Origin: an uncultured Clostridia bacterium
Lineage (GTDB): Bacteria > Bacillota > Clostridia > Christensenellales > UBA1242
Direction: 5' to 3'
DNA: 64,000 bases
Assembly (NCBI GenBank): GCA_947626155.1
Contig: CANQRC010000001.1
Location: 1 to 64,000, forward strand
The notes beneath the pieces were generated by a model. It was given only the letters and a program-made list of their open reading frames with translations. It was not told the DNA's origin and did not search any database. Shown here piece after piece: positions 34,568-42,686 of the stretch; position 1 is the stretch's first letter, and each line of letters begins with the position of its first letter. The position numbers were made by a program, and so were the translations under genes.

Positions 34568-36049
34568 ATGGAAAACATTGCTTTTATTCAGTTTGACGAA
34601 AAGAAAGTCAAACTTCAAATCATTCAAAGCAGAAACGGAAGATATCGCGTTTTGGAAGAGGTTGAAAATCAAAAAGACATCACAGAAGAAGTTGTGAAAG
34701 ACTGTCTTTTTTCTCCAAAAACCAAAGCGGAAATCTTGAAAATTTTAAATATTTACCGCTTCACAATAGAAACTTTTAAAGTTGAAAAAATGATTGCGTT
34801 TGCCTCCAACATTTTGGTTAAGGCGCGAAATTATCGCGGCTTTCTTGACGAAATTTACACAAACACAGGCATGAACTTCTTGATTGTTGGTGACGACGAA
34901 CTTGTGAAGAATGTTTATCTTTCTTGCATGGCAAAAATTGACGCGTCAAAGGGCTATATTGTTGACATTGAAAGTTTCAACACCTACTTTTTGAAGTTTA
35001 ACAGAAGAAATGTTGTGGAATATAATGTTATTCCTCATGGCTACAGCAACCTCTCTTCGGCAGGCATGACTTTTGACGAAATGGTTCAAACTGTTAAAAA
35101 AGAACTTAAAAAAGCATCCTTAGTAAAGAATTTTGAGGAGGATGTTGTGGTTGGCTGCGGCTCGGCATTTGTGGACATCTCAAGAATTGCAAAAAAACTG
35201 ACAAGATACCCAATTGACATAGACAACAACTATGAACTTACCACTGATGCCACTCAAAAAGTGGTTGAGTTTGTCAAGACGCTTGACCCTCAAAAGATAA
35301 GCAAAATCAAGGGGATTGGACCTTATGGAACGCAGAGCATAAATGGCGGGCTTGCAATTGTTTCCGCGCTGTTTGAAATGATTAAATCTTCAACGGTCAC
35401 CGTTTCAACCGCAGAGCCTTTTGAAGGAGTTGTGCTTTCAAACTTGGTTGGCACGGCAAACGAAAAATATTCTGACCTGCTTCAAAACAGTTTGGATAGT
35501 TATTATGAATTCAAAAAAGAGGGGCTTGCAATAAATAATCAGGTTTATGAAATGGCAATTTTGCTGTTTAAACAACTTAAAGTTGTGCACAAACTGCCAA
35601 GAATTTATGTTAAGCCACTTAAAATTGCCGCTTATATGTATGACTGCGGCAAATTCATAAACTTCAAAGACAGCGCAAAGCACGCTTTTTACACTGTTTT
35701 GAACTCCAATATTGCTGGCGCGTCTCAAAAAGACATCCTGCTTGCCGCTTTTGCTTGCTCTTGCCAAAAACTTGACAACTTCAACTTGGCTGAGGTTATG
35801 AAATACAAAGAAATTTTGACGGATGAGGATGTTGAGGCGGTTAGAAAACTTGGCGTTTTGGTAAACTTGGCTGTCAACCTCAACGCTTCAAGAAAAAATG
35901 TGATAAACGACATTGTTTGCGACATTCTTGGAGACTCAATTATCATGAAGACGGTTGTCAACGCTGACCCATCATTTGAAATTATTCAAAGCATGAAAGT
36001 CTCGGATGATTTCAGAAAAACTTTCAAAAAGAGTTTGCAAATTATATAA
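34568..36049 (+). CDS. Ppx/GppA-like protein with degenerate active-site motifs
   Basis: The 493-residue protein aligns by eye with exopolyphosphatase/pppGpp phosphatases: an ASKHA domain with GYIVDIESFNTYFLKFN where active enzymes have VDIGGGSTEL, followed by VVEYNVIPHGYSNLS, and a C-terminal HD-like domain (LKIAAYMYDCGKFINF where others have LLHDIGRFISY). The N-terminal phosphate loop (DIGSNS type) is replaced by FIQFDEKKVKL. All three catalytic motifs have lost key residues, so it is probably a pseudoenzyme that binds rather than hydrolyses. The RBS is TAGGAGG. It follows the ferredoxin by 8 nt, and a weak hairpin separates it from the next gene. Confidence 0.7.
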   Translation: MENIAFIQFDEKKVKLQIIQSRNGRYRVLEEVENQKDITEEVVKDCLFSPKTKAEILKILNIYRFTIETFKVEKMIAFASNILVKARNYRGFLDEIYTNTGMNFLIVGDDELVKNVYLSCMAKIDASKGYIVDIESFNTYFLKFNRRNVVEYNVIPHGYSNLSSAGMTFDEMVQTVKKELKKASLVKNFEEDVVVGCGSAFVDISRIAKKLTRYPIDIDNNYELTTDATQKVVEFVKTLDPQKISKIKGIGPYGTQSINGGLAIVSALFEMIKSSTVTVSTAEPFEGVVLSNLVGTANEKYSDLLQNSLDSYYEFKKEGLAINNQVYEMAILLFKQLKVVHKLPRIYVKPLKIAAYMYDCGKFINFKDSAKHAFYTVLNSNIAGASQKDILLAAFACSCQKLDNFNLAEVMKYKEILTDEDVEAVRKLGVLVNLAVNLNASRKNVINDIVCDILGDSIIMKTVVNADPSFEIIQSMKVSDDFRKTFKKSLQII

Positions 36050-36057
36050 TAAAGTTG

Positions 36058-36094
36058 AAAATCATTCTCAAACTAAGATTTGGGATGATTTTTA
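36058..36094 (+). terminator. Hairpin between Ppx-like and HtrA-like genes
   Basis: AAAATCAT and ATGATTTTT close an imperfect hairpin (inner arms CTCAAA / TTTGGG) followed by TATTAAAA. It may only partly terminate transcription. Confidence 0.5.
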
Positions 36095-36110
36095 TTAAAA
36101 AAGGAAGTCC

Positions 36111-37322
36111 ATGGCAAAACAAAAAACTATGTCAAAAAACAAAAAGTTGTTTTGGATTATTTTCAGCATAATCCTTTCTCTTGCCGTGGTTTATATGTTT
36201 GTTGTGATTTATTTTTATTACATCTCTCCTACAAACATTTCTCTTAAGCTTGCCGTTTGGCCTTTTAACTCAGACAAAGCAATAGGCGAGATGTATGGTG
36301 AGGCGACAGTCCAAGTTGATTTTGAGTTTCAAGACCCTGAAAGCGGGCAGGTGTCTGAAAAATCTGCTGTGGGCGTAAATGTAAGAGAAAATGGCGTGAT
36401 TATTGCGCTTTATAAAGACTTTAGATATCTAAAGCAAAATTCAGAGATAACGGTAAGCACTTCAAACGGCGTCTATGGCGCAGATTTTGTGTATGGCGAC
36501 ATAAATTACAACTTGGCTGTTTTCAAATGCCATAACAAGCCAGGAAGAACGGGTCAAATAAAAATTCCTTATGTCAACATTGCTTCACGAAGTCAAGTTT
36601 TGACCGGACAACAAGTTTTTGTTGTTTCCTCTCCAAAAGAGGAGGTGTTGTTTAGAAAAGGCACTCTGCTTGGAAGTTCAAAGTATGTTCATGGTGAGGA
36701 TTGCGTCTTTTCAAATATGGTTGGAGTGGATTATGTGACTAAAGACGGCTATGTTTTTGCTTTCAGTGACGCTTCGGCTTATGTCGACTTCAAAGGTGGC
36801 GCAATTTTTGACAAAGCAGGGAATTTGTATGGGTTTTCTGTTGGTTACTATGCCGACGAGCTTGGTTTTGTGTTTGTTCCTTCTTACAATGCGAACAAAT
36901 TTTTGAATAAGGCTTTGGCGGCTTTTGGCACTGATGAGCCTTATGAAAATGTGCTTTTAAAAAACATGATGGTTGTTGATTTGTATGATATGGATTGTCA
37001 CAAGCAGAAAAATCCAATTGACGGCTTCTATTTCAGCGAGACAAGAACGTGGGAGGGCTATACGGAGCAAATTGAAAAATATATTGACAACCGTGTTGAC
37101 AGCGTGTTTTTGATTAAGGATTTTGAACTTAACGAAGAGACCATTTTGCCAAAAGGGAGCGTTATTGTTTCAATTAAATTGGGCGGCGCAACCTACAAAA
37201 TCTATGACAAATTGTGGTTTGTGGATGTGCTTTACATGGCGGAAAAAGGGCAAAAAGTTATAATAAATTATTCGACTGTTGATGCTACTGAGGAAATACT
37301 TTCAAAAGAAGTTATTTTGTAG
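36111..37322 (+). CDS. Membrane-anchored HtrA-like protein without catalytic triad
   Basis: The 403-residue protein has one membrane helix (residues ~13-38), then an HtrA/DegP-like trypsin fold and a C-terminal PDZ-like region. The fold is suggested by SAVGVNVRENGVIIALYKDF (where proteases have GSGVII...NNHV), INYNLAVFK (where they have DLAVLK) and YVDFKGGAIFDKAGNLYG (where they have GNSGGPL...G.VVG), ending GFVFVPS as in GFAIPS. The expected His, Asp and Ser are replaced (Asn134, Lys228 and a non-His near 102), so it should not cleave peptides. The MreB-like gene follows 11 nt later behind TAGGAGG. Confidence 0.65.
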   Translation: MAKQKTMSKNKKLFWIIFSIILSLAVVYMFVVIYFYYISPTNISLKLAVWPFNSDKAIGEMYGEATVQVDFEFQDPESGQVSEKSAVGVNVRENGVIIALYKDFRYLKQNSEITVSTSNGVYGADFVYGDINYNLAVFKCHNKPGRTGQIKIPYVNIASRSQVLTGQQVFVVSSPKEEVLFRKGTLLGSSKYVHGEDCVFSNMVGVDYVTKDGYVFAFSDASAYVDFKGGAIFDKAGNLYGFSVGYYADELGFVFVPSYNANKFLNKALAAFGTDEPYENVLLKNMMVVDLYDMDCHKQKNPIDGFYFSETRTWEGYTEQIEKYIDNRVDSVFLIKDFELNEETILPKGSVIVSIKLGGATYKIYDKLWFVDVLYMAEKGQKVIINYSTVDATEEILSKEVIL

Positions 37323-37333
37323 GAGGTTTTATT

Positions 37334-38335
37334 GTGAGAAAAGTGAAATACGCAATTGAAATGGGCGGTGGCTACACCTGCATCTATGTGAAAGGCGAGG
37401 GGCTTGCATTAAAAGAGCCAAGCCTTATTGCTGCCGAGCCAACCGCGGACGGGTTCAAAGTTATTGCCATGGGAAATGATGCAAAAAAACTTGTTGGCAA
37501 AACCAAGGAAAATGTGGAAATTTTCACCCCTTGCGCTTATGGCGAAAACTCAAATTATGAGTATTCTGTCATTTTGCTGAAACATTTTTTAAGCAAAGTT
37601 GGCTTCAAAAGTTTTGAAGATAGGGCAATTTTTGTTGTGCCTTGCGGGCTTACTGCTCACGAAAAAGAAAACATCTTAAATGTTTGCGAGGGGGCAAATT
37701 TGGGGCATGTTGTGCTTGTTCCATCCGTGCTTTGCTCTTGCGTGGGAGAGGGAAGAAACATTGACAGCAGCAAGGTGAACATGATTGTGGACATTGGCGG
37801 AACAGCAACCGACATTGCCGTCATCAATATGTCAAGCATCATTAAAGGCGCAACGGTTGGCATTGGCGGAAAGAGAATTGACGCCTCAATTGTAAACTTT
37901 TTGGCTTACAGCGAGGGGCTTGTGATTGGGCTTCCAACTGCCGAAATTTTGAAAAATGAAGTGGGAAGTTTGTATGAAAATGACACCTTGAACATGGAGG
38001 TCACAGGGGTTGATGTAGAAACAAAAACGCCAAAAACCGTGTGCCTGTTTTCTTCGGAACTGAGAAAGGCAATAGAGCCATTTTACAGCGAAATTGTTCG
38101 GGCAATTGACACCACAATAAACACTCTTCCACCTGAGATTGTGGCTGACATCATAAACAACAAAATTTTGATTGTTGGCGGCGGCGCAAAAATGCAGGGG
38201 CTTGATGACTATTTAAACAAACACCTAAAATATCCTTGCCAAATAAGCGAAGACGTTGACAATGTAACAATTCTTGGCGCAGGAAAACTTTTGTCAGACA
38301 GCCAACTTCTTGACAATATAATAAAAAATTTGTGA
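37334..38335 (+). CDS. Divergent MreB/actin-like protein
   Basis: The 333-residue protein has the MreB layout: YAIEMGGGYTCIYVKGEGLALKEPS at the N-terminus (read IDLGTANTLVYVKG...EPS in MreB), VDIGGTATDIAVI as phosphate 2 and LIVGGGAKMQGLDDYL as the adenosine motif. The first-loop Asp is Glu and the usual GT is GG, so it is not canonical MreB. GTG is the start, behind TAGGAGG. MreB-type filaments organise wall synthesis at the membrane. Here it is beside a membrane pseudoprotease rather than MreC/MreD. A terminator overlaps its stop. Confidence 0.82.
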   Translation: MRKVKYAIEMGGGYTCIYVKGEGLALKEPSLIAAEPTADGFKVIAMGNDAKKLVGKTKENVEIFTPCAYGENSNYEYSVILLKHFLSKVGFKSFEDRAIFVVPCGLTAHEKENILNVCEGANLGHVVLVPSVLCSCVGEGRNIDSSKVNMIVDIGGTATDIAVINMSSIIKGATVGIGGKRIDASIVNFLAYSEGLVIGLPTAEILKNEVGSLYENDTLNMEVTGVDVETKTPKTVCLFSSELRKAIEPFYSEIVRAIDTTINTLPPEIVADIINNKILIVGGGAKMQGLDDYLNKHLKYPCQISEDVDNVTILGAGKLLSDSQLLDNIIKNL

Positions 38336-38359
38336 GAATAAAAATTCTCACTTTTTTTG
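38332..38359 (+). terminator. Terminator after the MreB-like gene
   Basis: GTGAGAAT and ATTCTCAC form a perfect 8-bp stem with an AAAA loop and a T7 run; the 5' arm overlaps the stop codon. Confidence 0.85.
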
Positions 38360-38476
38360 TTAAAAAATTAAATAAAAATTATTTTTTAAAGTGTTTTTTC
38401 GTCCCATTTTATCGAGGGAATAATTGTTTTATATTTTTGCTGATTTTTTTTAATTTTTTTGTATTTTTTTAAATTT

Positions 38477-39145
38477 TTAAATATTTTTTTCTGTTAAAAA
38501 TGCCAAGGCGTCATCAAAGGATTTTGCCACAAACATACACTTTTTTTGCAATTTTTTTGGAGGCAAAATTTGGTCTAAAACGTTTATGACTTTGCAGCCT
38601 GCGTCGAGCGCAGAGATTATTCCGTTTATGCTGTCTTCAAACACCAAACATTCCTCTGGCTTTAGTCCCAACTTTTTGCACGCCTTTTCATAGCCCTCGG
38701 GGTGGGGCTTGCCAAGAGTTAAATCATCTCCACTTATGATTGTGTCAAACATTTTTTCTTCGTCCATTCCAGCGCGCTTGAATAAGATTTTGATAAGGTC
38801 ACGTGGGCTGCCGGAGTTAAGCCCAATTTTATATTTTTTGTTTTTTACATATTCAAAAATTTCTGTAAAGCCAGGCTTCGTGATGTCAATTTTGCTGGAG
38901 TATAGTTTTTCTAAAACCTGTTCTCGCCAAAGCCTGGAAAAATCTCTTACATCAAGATTTTCGGGCATATATTGTTTAAAAAATATGTATTGTTGATTTA
39001 AATCCATGCCGCAAGATTTTTTTCTAACGCTTTCTGTTATGCCACTTAAATTATATTTTTTCTTTAAGTCCGCAAGCGCCTTTTTCCAAAGCTTTTCGCT
39101 GTCAAAAATCACGCCGTCCATGTCGAAAATAATTGCTTTTATCAT
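38477..39145 (-). CDS. HAD-superfamily phosphatase (beta-PGM-like)
   Basis: The 222-residue protein has HAD motif 1 FDMDGVIFDSE (nucleophile Asp), motif 2 in LNSGSPRD, the Lys motif LGKPHPEGY and the motif 4 acidic pair FEDSINGI. The cap is the small helical type of phosphoglucomutase/sugar-phosphate phosphatases. The start was placed at ATG 39145 because AAGGTGA lies just upstream; a longer frame would read into the tRNA-Ser gene. Substrate is unknown. Confidence 0.9.
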   Translation of the reverse strand: MIKAIIFDMDGVIFDSEKLWKKALADLKKKYNLSGITESVRKKSCGMDLNQQYIFFKQYMPENLDVRDFSRLWREQVLEKLYSSKIDITKPGFTEIFEYVKNKKYKIGLNSGSPRDLIKILFKRAGMDEEKMFDTIISGDDLTLGKPHPEGYEKACKKLGLKPEECLVFEDSINGIISALDAGCKVINVLDQILPPKKLQKKCMFVAKSFDDALAFLTEKNI

Positions 39146-39168
39146 GTGTTCACCTTGCTTTAATTTTT

Positions 39169-39258
39169 TGGCGCAGAGGAAGAGATTCGAACTCTTGGTG
39201 TGATTTCTCACACACAGCCTTTCCAGGGCTGCACCTTAAACCACTCGGACACCTCTGC
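39169..39258 (-). tRNA. tRNA-Ser (anticodon GGA)
   Basis: On the - strand the sequence folds as a tRNA with acceptor arms GCAGAGG/CCTCTGC, anticodon loop CTGGAAA (anticodon GGA), a long variable arm typical of serine tRNA (TGTGTGTG...CACACCA) and T arm AGAGTTCGAATCTC. The 3' CCA is encoded. It lies just upstream of the HAD gene on the same strand. Confidence 0.95.
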
Positions 39259-39312
39259 ACAGTGCGAGATAGAGTTTAACACAATTTTTTTGAAAAATCA
39301 ACCAATTTTGAT

Positions 39313-39346
39313 TTGTTTTTCACTCAAAAAGTGATATTATTTTGAT
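39313..39346 (+). promoter_or_regulatory. Leaderless promoter of the 39347 gene
   Basis: TTGTTT and TATTAT are separated by 16 nt, and the -10 box ends 6 nt before ATG 39347 with no ribosome binding site. Confidence 0.5.
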
Positions 39347-39982
39347 ATGAATTATCTAGAATTACACAAAGAGAGAATTAACTTTCTTGAAAGAAACAAA
39401 GAAAAGGACACTTTTATTGTGGGCGGCAAGGGGAATATTTTGCTTTCCGCTCCTCATGGCGTGGGGCAGGTGAGGCTTGGAAAATATAAAGTGGCTGAGA
39501 TTGGAAGTTTGACCACGGCGCTTTATCTTCAAAGGCAGCTTTCGCTTCCGCTGATTGCAAAGACAAAAAACAACTTTGACGACGCCAATTTTGATGAAAA
39601 TAGCATTTACAAGCGCGAACTTTTTGATTTTGTGAAGAAAAACGATATTAAATATGTTGTTGATTTTCACGGGCTTAGGGGCGACAGGCCTTGCGACGTG
39701 AATCTTGGCACTCATTTTGGGCAAAACATCCAAACAAATGTTCCACTTTTTGACGAACTTGTAAAAATTCTTGAGAAAGACGGCTTTGTTGTCACGGTTG
39801 ACCAGCCTTTTATGGCAAACAAAAATTCCGTTTCAAGTTCTGTGAAAGAGAAGTTTGAAGATGTTTGGTCGCTTCAAATTGAAATAAACTGCTCTATTAC
39901 AAACAATAGAAAAAATTTTAAAAAATACTCAAAACTTTTGCAGGCGCTATGCGAGTGGCTTAGGTGCGAAAAGTTTAAGTAA
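39347..39982 (+). CDS. N-formylglutamate amidohydrolase-like protein
   Basis: The 211-residue protein has LLSAPHGVGQVR, VVDFHGLRGDRPCDVNLGT and QIEINCSIT, matching in order the zinc-site His/Glu segments of N-formylglutamate amidohydrolases (a carboxypeptidase-like fold). No histidine-degradation genes are nearby, so the physiological substrate may differ. A leaderless promoter precedes it. Family assignment is moderate; activity is inferred. Confidence 0.7.
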   Translation: MNYLELHKERINFLERNKEKDTFIVGGKGNILLSAPHGVGQVRLGKYKVAEIGSLTTALYLQRQLSLPLIAKTKNNFDDANFDENSIYKRELFDFVKKNDIKYVVDFHGLRGDRPCDVNLGTHFGQNIQTNVPLFDELVKILEKDGFVVTVDQPFMANKNSVSSSVKEKFEDVWSLQIEINCSITNNRKNFKKYSKLLQALCEWLRCEKFK

Positions 39983-39998
39983 ATTTTTAAAATAAATC

Positions 39999-40027
39999 TT
40001 GACATTTTGCAAATGCTATGTTATTAT
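39999..40027 (+). promoter_or_regulatory. Sigma-A-type promoter for the 40052 gene
   Basis: Perfect TTGACA and TATTAT have a 17-nt spacer; ACGGAGGA and ATG follow. Confidence 0.7.
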
Positions 40028-40051
40028 CAAGGTGTGCACGGAGGATGAAAT

Positions 40052-40360
40052 ATGTATTATTATGATGACGACAACGAGTATGAGGATGACGGAGAAATTG
40101 TCACAAAAACAAGGGAAGAGGGGAATGTTGTTTTCCTGCAGGCGGCAATGAACACTTCCGTTCCCGCGGTCAGACAGTCGGCAGAACAATATATGAAAGA
40201 AAATAGAAACAAAAACGGCGAGCCTTTTTTAAGAGCCGTTGTGGAACTTGTGTTCTCCTCAATTGAGGTGATAAATCCAGAATATGCCACAATTGTTCAG
40301 GGGCAACAGTCTTTATCTAGCAGGGCGGAAAAGCAAAGAGACGAGGGAAGAGGGATGTGA
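40052..40360 (+). CDS. Hypothetical small acidic protein
   Basis: The 102-residue protein starts with Tyr and Asp/Glu runs and continues as an amphipathic helical protein with no recognised domain, signal or membrane segment. It has a strong promoter, a good ribosome binding site and a terminator overlapping its 3' end, so it is very likely real and monocistronic. It is convergent with the GT2 gene 12 nt away. Confidence 0.8.
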   Translation: MYYYDDDNEYEDDGEIVTKTREEGNVVFLQAAMNTSVPAVRQSAEQYMKENRNKNGEPFLRAVVELVFSSIEVINPEYATIVQGQQSLSSRAEKQRDEGRGM

Positions 40361-40375
40361 AACCCCTCTTTTTTA
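40348..40375 (+). terminator. Terminator after the 40052 gene
   Basis: AAGAGGG and CCCTCTT form a stem around a 9-nt loop, followed by TTTTTATTT. Confidence 0.75.
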
Positions 40376-41410
40376 TTTGAAAAATTGGTCGTTATAGACC
40401 ACTGACGGGTGCTTTGGGAAAGTCTTTTTTGCCAAATTGTGATACTCGCGCGCCTCTTCAAAATTGCCAGAGTTGTAAAGAAGGCGCGTAAGTTCCAAAA
40501 GTGGAATTATATTTTCATAATCTTTGTAAACAAAACCGCTTTTTTGAGGCTCACACATAAGCGCCGCTTTATACCAAAAAATGGCAGATTTTTCGTTTTT
40601 GGAAAGGTCATAAGCGGAGGCAAGGCGGCAGCATAATTCGCTTGTTGGGGTGTGCTTTGAAAGCGCCATTAAAAGATATTTTATTCCATTTTGAACATCA
40701 TTTTTTAGGAGGAAACAGTCGCTTAAAATCATGTGGGCGCAGAGGTCATCGGGCGGAAAACCGTCCATTTTCAAAAACTTTTTCATCTCTTTTATGCAGG
40801 AAGAATATTTGTGATTGTAATATAGTTCGCGCGAATAATAATATTGCTCTCGCGCGCCAAATTTCACGCCGTTTCTTAGTGCTTTTTGATAAATTCTAAG
40901 GTTTCGCTTAGGGTCAGCGGCCTTTTCTTTTTTATGAAAAATTTCAATGTCTGTTTGGACAATTTTGCCGCGCGGAGGGATGGCCTCATGCACAAAGCCT
41001 TGCCACAAAAAGTGGCTTTTTCGCCTCAAAATGCGCTCGCGAAAATAGGAAAGTTCCAAATTTTTGCCGGTGAGATATTTGCACATATAAATGTCGGCGT
41101 CGGGCTGATTTTCTTTCAATTTCAGAATTTTTTGTATGTTTTCTTTGGAAATGACATCATCCGCGTCTAGCCACATTTGATAGTCGCAAGTGGCTTTTGA
41201 AAAAGAAAAGTTGCGCGCCGCGGAAAAGTCGTCTTGCCAGACAAAATCAAACACTTTGTCCGTGAATTTTTGCGCAATTTGCTTGGTGTTGTCCTTTGAG
41301 CCGGTGTCAACAATCACAATTTCATCGGCAAGCTGTTTTGCGCAGTTTAACGCCCTTTCAAGCACGGCGCTTTCGTCTTTTACAATCATGCAAACACTTA
41401 TTGTGAACAC
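40373..41410 (-). CDS. Family 2 glycosyltransferase with TPR-like C-terminal half
   Basis: The 345-residue protein begins ISVCMIVKDES, the start of many GT2 enzymes, with IVDTGSKDNT and the metal-binding LDADDV (DxD). The C-terminal half (from about residue 180) is a series of helical pairs with YYYSRELYYNHKYSSCIKEM- and SAYDLSKNEKSAIFWYKAALM-type repeats, that is tetratricopeptide-like. This layout occurs in SunS-type and cell-surface GT2 enzymes that glycosylate peptides or glycans. It is alone, with no transport or polymer genes nearby, so its acceptor is unknown. Confidence 0.88.
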   Translation of the reverse strand: MFTISVCMIVKDESAVLERALNCAKQLADEIVIVDTGSKDNTKQIAQKFTDKVFDFVWQDDFSAARNFSFSKATCDYQMWLDADDVISKENIQKILKLKENQPDADIYMCKYLTGKNLELSYFRERILRRKSHFLWQGFVHEAIPPRGKIVQTDIEIFHKKEKAADPKRNLRIYQKALRNGVKFGAREQYYYSRELYYNHKYSSCIKEMKKFLKMDGFPPDDLCAHMILSDCFLLKNDVQNGIKYLLMALSKHTPTSELCCRLASAYDLSKNEKSAIFWYKAALMCEPQKSGFVYKDYENIIPLLELTRLLYNSGNFEEAREYHNLAKKTFPKHPSVVYNDQFFK

Positions 41411-41482
41411 TTTTTTACCTCACCTTTTTTTATTCGCGGCAAAAAAATCTTGTCAAAAATAGTTAAAATTTTTAAAATTGTT

Positions 41483-41510
41483 TTGTTTTCACAACTTTTT
41501 ATGTTATAAT
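41483..41510 (+). promoter_or_regulatory. Sigma-A-type promoter for the DegV gene
   Basis: TTGTTT and TATAAT have a 16-nt spacer; GCGAGG and ATG 41541 follow. Confidence 0.6.
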
Positions 41511-41540
41511 TCAAACGAAAATTTACAAGCGAGGTTTTTT

Positions 41541-42410
41541 ATGAAGAAAATTTGTGTCGTTACTGATAGCAATAGCGGAATAAGCCCAGAAGTGGCAAAG
41601 AGCATTGGCTGCGAACTTATTCCAATGCCATTTATCATTGACGGGGAAGAATATTTTGAGGGCGTAAACTTAACCCAAGACAAATTTTATGAAATTCAAA
41701 AAAGTGGCACAAGAATCACCACTTCTCAGCCAAACATAAACAAAATTGTTGAACTTTGGACAAACTTGCTTAAAGATTATGACGAAATTGTGCATATTCC
41801 AATGTCAAGCGGGCTTAGCCAAAGTTGCGAAACCGCTTTGGGCTTTGCAGAGCAGTTTGGCGGAAAAGTTCAGGTTGTTGACAACAAGAGAATTGCAATC
41901 AGTATGCGCGGCTCTTGCATGGACGCTTTGAACATGGCAAGAGACGGCAAAAGTGCAAAAGAAATTAAAGAGTGGCTTGAGGAGACGGGGCTTGACTCTT
42001 CAATTTATCTTATGGTTGACACTCTTAAATACCTTAAACAGGGCGGAAGAGTGACGCCTGCCGCTGCCGCAATTGGAACGGTTTTGAACATCAAACCAAT
42101 TTTGCAAATTCAAGGCGGAAAACTTGACAAATATGCAAAAGTTACAAGCATAAAGGCCGCAAAAATAAAGATGATTGAGGCTTTGAGAAACGACATTGAG
42201 GGCAGATTTGCCGAATTTGTCAGAGACGGCTCTTTGAGAATTTCTGTGGCACACACTTGCAATGAAGAGGCCGCAAAAGAGTTTGCCGAGGAACTTAAAA
42301 GAGAATTTCCTTCTATTCCTTTTGAATATATTGACCCACTTTCGCTTAGCGTTGCAACGCACACAGGACCAAAGGTGCTTGCGTGCGGGTGTTATAGAAT
42401 CTACAAATAG
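41541..42410 (+). CDS. DegV/FakB-family fatty-acid-binding protein
   Basis: The 289-residue protein has the DegV features VTDSNSGISPE, TTSQPN, HIPMSSGLSQS (fatty-acid carboxylate contact) and the late THTGPKVLACG. FakB/DegV proteins hold a fatty acid for phosphorylation by FakA so that it can enter phospholipid synthesis; no fakA is present in the window. The start at 41541 is chosen from the GCGAGG ribosome binding site; an upstream in-frame codon overlaps the promoter. Confidence 0.92.
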   Translation: MKKICVVTDSNSGISPEVAKSIGCELIPMPFIIDGEEYFEGVNLTQDKFYEIQKSGTRITTSQPNINKIVELWTNLLKDYDEIVHIPMSSGLSQSCETALGFAEQFGGKVQVVDNKRIAISMRGSCMDALNMARDGKSAKEIKEWLEETGLDSSIYLMVDTLKYLKQGGRVTPAAAAIGTVLNIKPILQIQGGKLDKYAKVTSIKAAKIKMIEALRNDIEGRFAEFVRDGSLRISVAHTCNEEAAKEFAEELKREFPSIPFEYIDPLSLSVATHTGPKVLACGCYRIYK

Positions 42411-42434
42411 TGGGGGACACTAGAATTTCTTAAC

Positions 42435-42459
42435 GCGGGCAGCTCGCCCGCTTTTTTTT
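42435..42459 (+). terminator. Terminator after the DegV gene
   Basis: GCGGGC and GCCCGC form a GC-rich 6-bp stem around AGCTC with a T8 run. Confidence 0.9.
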
Positions 42460-42487
42460 GAATAAACTTTTTTTGTTTTAAACGCCC

Positions 42488-42573
42488 GCTGTCATGTTGA
42501 GCGAAGTGAAGGATCTCGGGCGGCGCTTCGAAGACAAGAGGTTGAGATTCTTCGCTACGCTCAGAATGACAGC
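42488..42573. repeat. Interspersed palindromic repeat of the HSERSEESQ type
   Basis: Two 30-nt arms (42488-42517 and 42544-42573) are inverted copies matching at 25 of 30 positions around a 26-nt loop. The core resembles the widely dispersed motif TGTCATTCTGAGCGWAGCGA, whose translation gives the well-known spurious peptide HSERSEESQ; a 75-codon - strand frame here is that artefact. It is GC-richer than the surrounding spacer, consistent with a mobile small repeat. Confidence 0.85.
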
Positions 42574-42615
42574 ATAATAGAATGCGGGGCGAGCGGATAG
42601 AAAGGATGACAACAA

Positions 42616-42640
42616 AAAAAACAGTCATTGGCTGTTTTTT
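42616..42640 (+). terminator. Hairpin upstream of the HIT-RNase HI promoter
   Basis: AAAAAACAG and CTGTTTTTT flank TCATTGG. It probably insulates the next promoter from read-through. Confidence 0.6.
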
Positions 42641-42643
42641 ATT

Positions 42644-42671
42644 TTGAGTTTTGGGTTCTTTCGTGTATAAT
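42644..42671 (+). promoter_or_regulatory. Sigma-A-type promoter for the HIT-RNase HI gene
   Basis: TTGAGT and TATAAT have a 16-nt spacer; ATGAGG and ATG 42687 follow. Confidence 0.6.
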
Positions 42672-42686
42672 ACAAATGAGGTTTAT

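Noticed and set aside
39146..39211. 22-residue N-terminal extension of the HAD protein
   Set aside because: It would be translated through the tRNA-Ser gene; the ribosome binding site supports the start at 39145.
42401..42628. 75-codon ORF on the - strand with HSERSEESQ peptide
   Set aside because: It is the translation of the interspersed palindrome and the DegV terminator, a well-known annotation artefact, with no ribosome binding site.
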